Source: Histoplasma ohiense
Lineage: Eukaryota; Ascomycota; Eurotiomycetes; Onygenales; Ajellomycetaceae
NCBI GenBank assembly: GCA_017607445.1
Contig: JAEVHH010000001.1
Span: forward strand, 6,138,001-6,202,000
DNA length: 64,000 nt
Direction of reading: 5' to 3'
The notes under the pieces were generated by a model that did no database searches, had not been told where the DNA came from, and was given only the letters and a program-made list of their open reading frames with translations. Below, in pieces: positions 46,732-57,981 of the stretch. Numbering within the stretch: position 1 is the stretch's first letter; each line of letters opens with the position of its first letter. The position numbers and the translations under genes are program-made.

Positions 46732-48490
46732 CTACGCACGGCCACCACCACCAGATAACCGCGTCCGGCTCTGGAGGGCCCTCCGCCTCCGCACAGACAC
46801 CGCCACCACAGCCTTCCCTAACCCCGTAGCCAACCACTGCCCTTGCGTTGTCAACTTCCACGTCCGCTTCCGCGCCTTGGCCCGCTCGATACAGTCAATC
46901 GCCCGGATCATTGCCAACAGCCCATAGCCTACTACTCGACGACGACAACGACTACTATTACTACTATCAACAAATTGGCCACCGCTGCCATCACCACGAC
47001 CCATCAGAACGCTGCCGGACACCGGAGACGCCAACGGGCTATCCAAATCCAGCGCTGCACCACTAGCCACAAGCTGCAATGCCTTGCTCGTCGCATCGCG
47101 AAGTGGACGCGCCAAAGCTGGGCTGCACGCTAGAAGGCGGGTGAAAAGGCGGATTCGAAAGACTGGGCGGCTCGATGTCGGAAGGTCCGAGGCTCGTTGG
47201 GGAAGGGCAGGTGGAGGCGGTGTTGTTGTTGTTATTGTTGTTGGTGCCGTCGAGGTTAACTGGGTCGGGGTCGAAATCAACCAGAGAATCAAAGGCAAGT
47301 GCTGCTGGATCTCCGGTGGGGAAAAGGTCAAAGGGGACCCCTGTTTCAATGAGTGAAAGATCCGGATCAAAGGGATTAGAAGGGTAGAATAGGCGGTGGA
47401 AGTCATCGTCTGAAAGAGGTGTTGAATGATTGAGAGGATGGCTAGTTTCAAGAGGAGCTGCTGTTGCAGCTGCTGGGTGAGAGGTGGGAGGAGGGGCAGG
47501 GACAGCGGGATTGGAGCGGGGGTTGAAGAGGGACTTGGAGAGGCTTGGGGAGGGCGCCACAGCAGTTGAGGAGCGGTCGATGGTAGCGACGCCTCCGACT
47601 GACACTGCAGGTCACACAACATCGCTGCAGGATGTTGTGTCAGGTCGGAGGAATCGGTGAGATCGCAGCTCTTCACGCTGGGAGAGTAGGCGGAGATGGG
47701 CGGGGTGAGGAATGGAATGTTGTCCAGGGAGACCATTTCGTCCCGTTCTTGTTTGAACATGGCCGGGAGGAGGTTTGGAGAGGTGAGTCCGGAGACGATG
47801 GATTGTGGGGAGGAGCCTCTGGAGGAAGAGCCCCTCGACGAGGAGGAGCGGATTTCGGCGGACAGCTGGGCGACTTGTTGGCTCAGACGTTTGTTTTCAG
47901 CTTCCATCTGGGCGAGGCGTTGGAGGAGGATTCCATTCTGGTGTTCCATCTCCAGCTTCTCGCCTTCGAGTTTCTCGACCTCGAGTCTCTTCCGCTCTCG
48001 AGAAGTCTGAGCCGCAGCCCGGTTCCTGAGAACGCGTTCTATACGGCGTTGTTCCTTCTCATCTTCGGTCTTGGCTCGTTTTCTACAGGTATTCCAATCA
48101 GTATTCATGTTATTTATTTTTACGTCCATGTAGTCTTGATGATCAAGAAGAAATGAATTACCTTGGAGGAAGATTCGTCTTGGGGGTGGGTAGTTCCTGA
48201 CCCCACGACTTTCTCTTCTTGACAGGCTTTTTCTCTTCTGGTTTGGGAGGGAGGGTGGTGGCAATGGTGGCAGTGACTGCAGCGGGGGCAGCGGGGGCAG
48301 CCGGGGCAGCGGTGGTAGTTGTAGTTGGAGCGGTGGTAGTAGTTACAGTTGTGGTATCCAGAGGCACCGTTGTTGCAGTGACAGGATGGGCGAAGGAGAA
48401 CGTAGTCTCAGCGGGCGCGACGGTCAACTGGAGAGGGTCTGAACACGGGGGAGGAGACATGGCGCCTAGATAGGAGAACGGTGTAGTCAT
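46732..48490 (-). CDS. hacA: hacA: bZIP master regulator of the unfolded protein response, with Ire1-type intron
   Basis: The ATG at 48490 opens exon 1 (48490-48162), and a conventional GT-AG intron leads to exon 2 from 48082. The bZIP domain is unmistakable: KSWGQELPTPKTNLPP, then RRIERVLRNRAAAQTSRERK and a heptad-rich zipper. A 20-nt Ire1 intron lies at 47627-47608. Spliced, the frame ends at 47063 (442 aa) with PLSDDDFHRLF, DSLVDFDP and SSVQPSFGASTSRCD, as in active Aspergillus HacA. Unspliced, it runs to 46732 (559 aa) with a Leu-rich C-terminus (LPLILWLISTPT, FRIRLFTRLLACSPALARPL). The factor activates ER chaperone and secretion genes after ER stress. Confidence 0.95.
47600..47640 (-). 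promoter_or_regulatory. Ire1 splice-site hairpins and 20-nt unconventional intron of hacA
   Basis: The 5' hairpin (47640-47614) has a perfect 10-bp stem ACACAACATC/GATGTTGTGT around the loop CTGCAGC. The 3' hairpin has a short TGAC/GTCA stem around CTGCAGT. Cuts after CTG in each CTGCAG release exactly 20 nt (47627-47608) and shift the frame to that of active HacA. The 7-nt loops fit the known Ire1 consensus. Confidence 0.93.
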
Positions 48491-51400
48491 GATGGTGGTG
48501 GTGGTGGTGGTGGTGGTGGTAAGAGGTTAGGGGTGTTGTGGGAGATGATGGATGCGAGTTGGTGAGAGGGTGACGGTGATGTGAGGATGAGGGTGAGAGT
48601 GAGTAGGCGAGAGCGCCAGGCGAGTGGTTTTTATCCAGTGTTTTATCAAACGTTCTTATCTCTTGATTTATTCTTATCAACCCAAAGGTTGCTCAGAGGA
48701 AGGGTGGTGGTGGTTTGGGAAGGGAGTCAAGAACAACGGTAGCGGGAGTGGGGATCCAGAGGTTAGGGCCACGGTGGCATTGTCCTTCTTCGCTCCTTTT
48801 TTTGGCCTGCTGTGCTGTCTCGCCCTGACCTAGACCGAAGGCTGGGTAAGGTGCTGCCTGCTGCCTGCTGCCTGCTGCCTGCTGCCTACGGGCTATTGGC
48901 TGTTGGTGTCGGAAATGTAGCGTGTTATATGATATCGACCGCTCTGTCGGGCCTCGCTGTCGCCTCGTATCGCTGTCGCCCTGTGGGAGGAATTCCTCGA
49001 ATCCGTGGCCTCAACTCCGGGGGGAATCTGCGGCTCTTTAAAGGCCGTGCTGGCCCCCCGGGTACTAGTCCCAACACGGCCTAGCGCCAGTCGTGGTCGG
49101 CTTAGAGGCGCCTCTGTCCCAATGCAGTTAGCGGTGGCGCGGAGCAAAGGCGATTGCTCCCGGGCTTGGCTGCCAAGGTTGGCGGGGTGTGGGGTACCAG
49201 TACCTAACTGGCAGGAGCTGCCCCTGCTTGGCCCGCCTGTAACATCCGCCAACTGAGGTACCGGTACGGCTGTTCCCCCGATCGTTGCCCAAGTTTCGCC
49301 CTTTCCCCCATTCCCCTTTGGAGATGGCGAGACTTTGTGCCAACCAGGGACGGAGGAATCGGTAATCTGGACGGCTTCCAGAGTACGGAGTACCAGCCTG
49401 GGGGATAGCAGCATGCCGAGTCGATGCACCGCCCATGAGGATCGTCTTGTTTGCCGGGCGATCGCTGCTGATCCCCTTTCATGCGCCGAACAACGTGCAG
49501 CACATCCCAGCCTGCATATAAAACCTCCGTAGTGGGGTGATTTACACTGGTCTTCGCGTCAGCAACAATCAAAGTCCGCGGCCGGAAACTTGAGGTTACC
49601 GAGAAGGGGTTAATCAGAGTACGAACGCTGTGCCGTCCGCTGTTCTCGACTCGTCGAAATTAGCTCCAGGGTGCGCCTAGGGTTTCTGGGCGGTGCTTGG
49701 GCGGTGGAGCCCTGGAGCCCTGGAGCCCTGGAGCCCTGGAGCCCTGGAGCCCTGGAGCCGTCGAATCGACCCTTTTGCGCGTGGCCAGTCCCTGGGAAGT
49801 TACTCTGTTGACATCAGAGAGAGAGGCAGAGAGAGCGGCCTTGTGGGGCAGCAGTTTCCTCCGGACCTTGGGGGAGGACTCCACAGCCACATGACAACTA
49901 CGGTATAATTCCGGTTCCCCACAACCACGCCCCAATTTGGTCCAATCTACGGAGTATCTCTAATTTTGTGAGATGCAGAGCCACCGGGCTGCCGTTGTCG
50001 CTTCGCTTGCTTCGCTTGCTTCGACTTGCTTCGATTGCTTCGACTTGCTTCACGCTGGAACACTTTCTTTGCCCTCCAGCAGAGTGCGTACATACTGGCA
50101 CAGACTACGTCCATGCACACTACCTACCTATGCTCGATGCATACTGCATACTCTCTACAGACACACATCCCCTACATCCATCCATCCATCCATCCATCCA
50201 TACGGAGGATCCTCTCGAAAGTTTTGATTAGCACTTCAAACAATTTAAGTTGAAATATTTGTAGCCGGCATTAAGTATCTCCATTCCATGTCTTAACAAG
50301 AGTTAGGATAACCCACTCCTCCAGCTTCAGTTAACAAAGGGATTAGCCCTAAGTTTCAACATTGCTAGGCATGAAGGAGATCCTTGAGCAATGGTAACAA
50401 ACGATATTACAAAAAACTTCCGAAAGGAATCCTCCTCCCCTCCGTACATCGAGAGACAGCCAATTGCTGCTCCAAAGCCACTGCTTCCATAATGCCGTTG
50501 GGCGTATGGTTCTCTCTCCCCCGTCGTCCAACACCTTGCGGGACTCGGCAACAGCATTGCACAGTGCGCCCCCGGTTCGCACAGGCGATGGATAAGTTGT
50601 AAACGAAGAATAAAATTGGAAAAAAAAAAAAAAAAAACCCCACAAAAAAAGAGAATAGGAAGGAAGAAGGAAGGAAGGAAGAAAGAAAGAAAGAAAGACG
50701 ACACAGCCCTGGGCCTGGACCTTGGGGGGAATAAACTTCGGTTGTCGGAAGCGGGAAGTTGCGGGTGAACGAAGTCCCGAACTCTGGTTCTTTTGCCCCG
50801 GGGTGATTTGATGTGAGGAACCTACAACGGGAGCTGTCAGCCGCACTGCTTCTGCTTCTGCTTCTCCTTCTCCCACGTTTTCCAGAAAGAAGTCCGACCT
50901 TGGAGGTTCAATGATGTTGGATGCGGACCATGTGGTGGGGGTTAGGGGTGGTGGCTACTGCTGCTGCCAAACGAGGTAGCCCCCAAAACCAACGCCCATA
51001 ACTAGAAACTAAAGACCGTTTCTCCTAACCGACGATAGAGTTTCCCGAGGTTGATGGTTGGCAGCGATGGCCTTCCTTTCCTCTCTTCTTCGACTTCGGC
51101 CAAACCCCGCGCTTGCCCTCCGCCACCGCGCGGATGTTCCGCGGGTCTTCTCCTTTCCCCCCCCCAAAGACTTGTCGTTTCCTGTTGTTTTCCTTGCAAG
51201 AAAGAGAAGCTATGGAAGTTCTGGAAATTCACATCTCAACCGCGATCTATCGTGATTGGATTTGTTAAGTGGTACTTCGAAATCCTCGTTTAAGATGTTG
51301 AATTTTTCTAGAAAGGCTAAAAGTAACCAACCAACTAACTACTCGTATTATGAGGTGCAGTAAAAAGTCAAGGAAGGGATAATTTTTTCCACTTTCTATC

Positions 51401-54400
51401 TAGGGAGAAAAATTATATTTCTGTATGTTAATCTCATTTAACTTCTGTGATAACTGGCCTGTCTGTTGCCTAATCTAGACCGAAAAAAACTAAATAATCA
51501 TGTAGCATTTCTCCCAATCAAGATGAACTTCCCCAGAGAATAACTCATATATGGATGGTTAATACAGTAATTGACATACATCTCTAGTACTACGGGGCTT
51601 ACAAGCTCAACGAACGTGCAAGATGATTGATTATACTCGTTTACTATGGTGCATTCATTCAATTCTCTCTCGATCGCCAGGCCATCCCTTGATTCTTTCT
51701 GGCTTGTGAAAAGAAAAAGACGTGCGCCCTAGCCGAGCCTCGTTCCTGGTTTGGATGCGCAGATTATTTTGTCTTTTTTTTTTTTTTTTTTTTTTCCCGC
51801 TCGCTCGCTCGTTCTCTAGTTGACGAGTGAGCCAGTTATCTTTCTCTCCGCTCCAGCCAAATCCTTCGGCCAAGTCTAAAGTGCATTCCACCCAATCCCT
51901 TTTTTGTCTTTTCCCCACGCCCCGCTCTGAAGCGGGACAAAAGTAACAGGCTCCATTGACACGACAACCTCTTCCTCGCACCTTGATAATGGCTTCCGCA
52001 TCTCCAGGGTAAAGGTTTTGGGATTTCCAGGGCGGGAAGCATCTGGTGAATTTCGCAGTTGACGCTGCAGGGTTCTGGGATTCGGGAGGAAGGGAGTTCA
52101 AGTCAGTTCTCAGTTCTCCCCATCATCACCATCATTATCGTCATCGTCATCACCATCATCACCATCATCATCACCATCATCATCATCATCGTCATCATCA
52201 TCATCATCGTCATCATCATCATCATCAGATCATCATCATCCTCATCATCATCATCATTGTTCACCAAACTATATTTGCCTGCTTTGCTTTTTCGACTGCT
52301 TGCCCTTTCTTTACCAAGGCCTCTGGGCCGCACTATAATCGCCCATTTTAGGTCCCGTTCGTCCCATTGGCCCACATCTCCCTTCCATACCACGACGACG
52401 ACGACGAAGACGACGACGACGACGACGGGCAACCGAATGAGCTGCCAGATCCACGTCCCGAGCCGCGATAGCCGCAGCAGAATTTTTGCCATCCATGCTC
52501 TTCAATCCTTGTCATCGCAACTTTTGCGTCCGGGCAATGGGGGGGTTTCCTCCGCTTCATTCCTGTGGCTCGTGTCGTTTTAACTTTCGTGCGTTAGACC
52601 CTGTAAAAGTTAGTAGGTAACTAACTAGATGCCTTAATCCTTAGTTAATGCCGCGCAGAACCTTCTACAAGGCGTCTAGGACCAGACTAGCAACCATTTC
52701 TTGCCTTTCAGATGTTTATCCGACTGGGAGTACCCCCGAAGAAGGGGTACCTAGGTAGGTTAGTTAGTCCAGCACGCAAAATCAAAATCAAAAACCAAAA
52801 TCTCTCCGCATCAAAACTCCCGTAACCGAGATGGAGCAATTGACATTGTCCAATTTATTTACTGGCGCCCTCCCGCGAAACCGGGTATCGGGTATCAGGT
52901 ATGGTATAAGGACAGGTGGGGTGGAGAGCTTCGGCTATACACGGACTTCTGCTTTCCCGAGAGAATTAAACGAGGAAAAAGGAAAAGAAAGGAAGAGAAG
53001 AGAAGACAAGAGAGAGAGATATATATACGGAGAGAGAGAGAGAGATTTATCATGCCCCTTTGTTGGTGATATCTTCCTTTAGCATCTTGCCAACGGTTTC
53101 GAAGCTCACTAGCCAGCCAGCCAAGCCAGCCAGTCAGTTGTGGTGATCAAACAGCTGATCACTCACTGTTGTCAGGGATGGATTCTCTGGATTTCTCATT
53201 ACTATCTTCCCCACCGTCGCGTTCACCAAAACAGTTGATGGTCAGAGAGGAAGAGAGGAGAGGGGCTGAGAGTTTTTGGGGGGAGCAGCGAAGCTGTGTA
53301 TGTCCAGCTTTACAAAATAACTATCGGGCATTGGAGCATGGAGGTGTGGAACAATGTCCTTGCACACACACACACACGAAATATAAATGGAAATCTCTCT
53401 CAACACTGTAGCTCAACTGGATACAGTCCACGCGGGAGTAGAAGTTACCGAGTCTTCTTGGTGCATAAGTCAAAGGACTTAGTTTTTAATGTTCCAACAA
53501 TCCCTGGAATCAAGGAGAACAAAAAAATGTCATGGAGCAATCAATAATGTACATGTACATACAGTAGGAGTAGTATTTACTTCCTTCACCATGACCTTTG
53601 AACATTTTACTTGCTTTTACTTCTACCCATGGTTCGTCCTGGCCCGTAGTTACCTAGATAGCCGAGGGAAATCGCATGATTTGCTAGGTCTTTGAACCTC
53701 ATATCAACATAGAGATATGTATAGGTCATGTTGAAATACTATGTCTTGACTGACTACTACATAACTAGTACAAGTAAAGATGAAGAATTTAGAATCTTTT
53801 TATAGACATCAGTAGTTAGTTATTCTCTCCTCCACCGGAATGGAATCGGAAACCAAAGATAAGAAAGAGAATGAGAAAGAAGAAAGAAGAAAAAACCTCC
53901 TCCTGTAGTTATCTGAAAAAAGTATAAGTTACTCGTCTAGAATAACTAGTTAACTGATCAAAATATATTACTAGAAGCAACTATTGATAACTATATCCGC
54001 TGCAAGGGTATCTTAAGTCCAAACCAACCTCCTCCCCTTCCATTGAATTGTAAATTCTCAGGACTTTTGACAAACCGCATATCTAATACGTTTGGGTAAT
54101 TTCCTGGAAAAAAAAAATCAATTCTTTCGTGTTGGGTGTAACCACTCTACGCCGTTTGAGTGCTGCTGGGTTTGTGGAGATCGACCAAAGAGCCTTTATG
54201 GGCCGCTTTTTTATGTAGTTAGTTAAACTATGTAGTTATGGCTCGCAGACAAATTAGTTCATTCTACAGCTTGAAGTAAAGAGAGTGCTGTCCAACCTGA
54301 ATGAATCTTAGAATCTTTTCTTGTTGGGGACTTCTTAGGCAATTAGACCTTCGACGTAGTCAGGCTTTCGTTCAAGATTGTGAGTTTGCCTTTGTCTTGT

Positions 54401-54736
54401 CTGTCTGTCTCAATATCTCCTCCATGCACTTGACCTGCAGGGATATATAGAGGGCTCATCCCTAACATTCTCACCAAGGTCATCAATGACAACACTTTCG
54501 GAGACAGTGTCAGTGGAGGATGCAACAACCTGTCTCACCAACCCCAAGACTGAGGTGAGGAGCAGACAGGATCCTCGGTCCAAAAAAGGTGTAGAACTGG
54601 TGAGAATTGCAATGCATTCATTGCCAAAAAGAAAAAGAAAAAGAAAAAAAAGAAAAAGAAAAAAAGAGAGAAAAAGAAGATTTCACTTTAACCACCTAGA
54701 CAGTGTCGTAGAAAAGGCAGGAATAGGTGAGTTGAA
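48491..54736. other. Long upstream region of hacA, repeats and no supportable gene
   Basis: The first ~1 kb is GC-rich and likely hacA leader and promoter; GGTACC/GTACC motifs recur near 49195, 49257 and 49384. Repeats include (CCTGCTG)n at 48851-48886, a 10-bp GAGCCCTGGA tandem at 49708-49757, TTCGCTTGC-type repeats at 50000-50050, (CATC)n at 50177-50201, long A or T runs near 50620 and 51775-51795, and a large (CAT)n tract at 52116-52255. TACGGAGTA occurs at 49384 and 49948. Open frames follow these repeats. Confidence 0.5.
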
Positions 54737-55457
54737 GTGACACCCATGTTTCCCTTTTCCATTAGAGGATTGCAATCACTCGCCATTGTCGAAGCTCCAT
54801 ATAACCAGCCCATGGGGGTGTTTAACACCTGTTTTGGATCCCAAGAGAATGTCGACACCTGGTGTAATGCCACCACCGGGCCCTTGGCCACAGAGTTGTG
54901 TTCAGAACCCCAGAATCTCATGTGTTTTGGCCCGTCAGTCGGTGCTGGAATTATATTGTATTCGATGTGGAAACTGTGGGAACGTTTCTTCTATTATTTC
55001 TGTGTTTTGGCATGGTATTCCATCTCAATGTTAGCCTGCATTTGCAACTTCGCGCTACAGCGGTGCTTCTATCCCATACTACGGCAGAGGCGATCATGGT
55101 GGGCGCGAGCAACAGGCAAAGGTATTCTGCGAGCTTGGGAGGTTCGAGTTTTGTCATGCATCAACGGAGGCTGGGAGACGTTGTTTGTACGGACTATTGG
55201 CATATGATTCCGGCGTGAAAGGCTGTCGAGGTCTATCTACTCCATCAATCACTCGGAGACGCATTGCCGGATGTTCTGGGGGCCACACTGATCGAGCGTC
55301 TTCTCACCATGCGATGGCTATCAACTGGCGTCAAAAGTTTGAGAATGGCTTCGAACCTGCCTAATGAATGGCCACATGAAGGAATCTTTTCGTCTCACGG
55401 CCCACTACACAGTCGGTGGATTGTGCGAAGGCGGGCCCCCGTGTCGGCTTTTTGATG
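54737..55457 (+). pseudogene. Possible decayed coding region, family unrecognised
   Basis: Two frames carry normal-looking protein composition in succession: 54737-54960 (RGLQSLAIVEAPYNQPMGVF, ENVDTWCNATTGPLATELC), a shifted frame to 55218 (LRATAVLLSHTTAEAIMVGA, YSASLGGSSFVMHQRRLGD) and 55219-55455 (LPDVLGATLIERLLTMRWL, NLPNEWPHEGIFSSHGP). Codon use looks coding, but frames change and I do not recognise the protein. It may be a pseudogene or a multi-exon gene I could not assemble. Confidence 0.3.
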
Positions 55458-56498
55458 TCAAGAACCTCCCTCCGGAGACGGCCATGTCATGCTGACACAA
55501 ATTGAAAGTTTTATCGAAGGAGAACCAATGATGAAGATACGGTTTTTAATGTTAACAAGTAGAATATACACTGTTGTTGGTGGGGGATCTACTCAAGTAT
55601 GAGGAATCAGTGAAGCATAAATGGAGCTTACAATAAATCAATCAATCTACCTCTGTACAGATTACAATTCCCAGCGTGGCAAGGGCCTTTTTAGCGTTGC
55701 CTCTAGTTTGACTTTTGCGGGACCCAGCGATGGGTAAGTTAGATCTGTGTAATCTGTAAAGTTTACGGCGGATCTCCGAAAAGCCTGTTCTCCTTCCAAC
55801 TCAGAGGTTAGGTATTTACTCGCATCCGCGGTCATTCATGTATCACCGATGCCCTCGCGTACATGGACATGGCACACATACTAGCATACAGGATATGAAC
55901 TACCCGCCATGGGCCATTATGGCATGCATTGCAAGCTGAACACCCTGATCCAGACACAGCTAGCATTATAATACTTCACATGGAGCGGGCACACACAACC
56001 TGCTGCAGATCCAGGTTGTCTTTTGCTTGTTTTTGCCCCGTCTTTTCATAGTCTATTCCCCGCTTGTGCTGGGTCGGGAGCTGGGAATGGCCAGTCGGGG
56101 GTGTCTTTTTTTTTCCTTCCCTGATATCGAGCAGGGTGTTGTGCAACACAGCGCAGGGATACTACTAGTACTTGCACTCGCCTGTACTGTATAGTTACTG
56201 CAGCAGTGCGTTCCCAAGCCTTGCGCGATGCTTGGTTGATCTACATGCACGGCGCTGTGGAGTTTCTGCGCGGCAGGAGACATCCCGCTGGACTTGCTGG
56301 ACACCGTTCCTCCAAGCTCTTGCTACTCGAGACATATTCCAATGCTGGTCCCTCCCTGTCATCTCGCAGCTCTGGGCTGCTACCTGGGCAATTCCCCTTT
56401 GCTTCCTGCCCGAAGAGCACTTCTTCTATGGAACTCCCCCGCCCTTCAAGCGTTTATCGTATATATCTAGATATAGACATATGCCCATCCCATCCACC
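55458..56498. other. Upstream region of the GH43 gene, no gene seen
   Basis: The GH43 reading frame is open upstream to an ATG at 56172, but the sequence before 56499 lacks a family signature and would push the signal peptide inwards. I take it as promoter and leader. Confidence 0.45.
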
Positions 56499-57297
56499 AT
56501 GCTGAAACTCCTCTGTGAATACACGGCCACCAACCCCCCGTTAATCGTCCTGGTCTTCCTGCTTTTTTCCCTCCCACTATCCCTCAGCCAAACAGCCCAA
56601 CTATCCTCCCGCGCCAAAACAGGCAATCCCATCATAGAAGGCTGGTACGCCGACCCGGAACTTCGCATCTACGAGGACGCCTTCTACCTCTACCCCACCA
56701 CCTCCACCAGTTTCAACAACCAGACATTCTTCGACTCCTTCTTCTCGTCCGACCTGCTCACCTGGCAACGTGCCGGCCGCATCCTCGACTTCGCTGATGT
56801 TCCCTGGACCACCGACCGCGCCGCCTGGGCCCCCACCGTTGGCTACAAGGACGGCTCATACTTCCTCTACTACTCCGCCGGAGACGGTGTCGGCATAGGC
56901 GTCGCCGTTTCCAAATCGCCAGCGGGGCCCTTCAAGGATGTATTGGGTCGGCCGCTGATTGGCGATTATGTATTTGGCGCGCAGCCCATCGATGCGATGG
57001 TGTTTATGGATGGGCAAGGGGATGGGGAGGGCCGCGGCGCGGGGAGAAATTATCTGTATTGGGGCGGTCGGGGACATGCGGTTGTGGGCGAGTTGGCAGA
57101 TGACATGGTGTCGTTCAAGGGCGGTTTCAGAGAAGTGACTCCCGAGAAAGCGTATGTGGAGGCACCGTGGATGTTGAAGAGGAAAGGGGTTTATTATTTC
57201 TTTTATAGCGTTGGAGGGTGCGTATTATTTATATTATTAACCCCCTTTTTTTCCCTTGTGCTTTCACTCTGCTCATATGTTAATGACGAATTCCGGG

Positions 57298-57334
<37 letters not shown>

Positions 57335-57657
57335 AAAAATAACCAAAAATAAAACATAGATGGGGAGATCCTTCCTACGCTGTCAAATATGTCAAAGGCG
57401 ACAGCCCACTCGGACCTTTCAGCGGACCCTCCAAACTGATCCTCAGCAGCGATCCAGCCATCGGTACAAGCACAGGCCATAACAGTGTGTTCAATGTCGG
57501 CGACGAGTACTACATCGTTTATCATCGGCGGCCTCCGGGAGATGGTGCGCGCGATCACCGCGTCGTGTGCATTGATCGGATGTATTTTACTGACAACGGG
57601 GAGATTGAGGTCGTGAAGATTACGAATGAGGGGGTGGACGGGGTTACGCTGAAATGA
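56499..57657 (+). CDS. Glycoside hydrolase family 43-type secreted glycosidase
   Basis: Exons 56499-57217 and 57360-57657 give about 338 aa. The start at 56499 places a hydrophobic segment (PPLIVLVFLLFSLPLSLS) at residues ~13-31 as signal peptide or anchor. The five-bladed propeller signature is visible: WYADPELRIYEDAFYLYPTT (general-base Asp), DRAAWAPTVGYKDGSYFLYY, PIDAMVFMDG (modulating Asp) and VEAPWMLKRKGVYYFFYS (general-acid Glu), ending GHNSVFNVGDEYYIVYHRRP. The three acidic catalytic residues are present. Family members cut arabinose- or xylose-containing plant polymers, or galactan; substrate cannot be told. The 142-bp intron contains an unusually long A run. Confidence 0.88.
57297..57331 (+). 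repeat. Poly(A) run of about 33-35 inside the GH43 intron
   Basis: An uninterrupted A tract fills a quarter of the intron, just downstream of the donor half. It may be unstable in sequencing and replication. No element boundary was seen around it. Confidence 0.85.
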
Positions 57658-57981
57658 AATATGGTGTAGCTCGTGGTTTAGCATGGATATGGTTGAGTTA
57701 AAAGTCAAGGGATGCAGAAAAAGGGTCGTAGATATGGATAGATAGATACGTATCGCAGTCCCCGTGGATGACAACAATAACTGAGATATGATATGATCGG
57801 AGTTTGGTATAGTTCTAGTTCGTTCTTTGGGTTAGGAGTATATATATCTATAACGCTGTCATTGTATATTCCCTTCCATTCCATAACACCAAGCACTCCG
57901 GCATTCCAGAAAAACGCATGGAAAAAATATATACAATCAAATAAAAGCAAAAGTCGCGATCCCAAATTCATAATTCATGTT

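Noticed and set aside
46843..48473. Plus-strand open frames across hacA
   Set aside because: Antisense shadows of the hacA coding region.
48408..48680. Upstream open frame overlapping the hacA start
   Set aside because: Its first codon is TTG, and the His run is a GTG microsatellite. I see no ATG-started upstream frame close to the hacA start.
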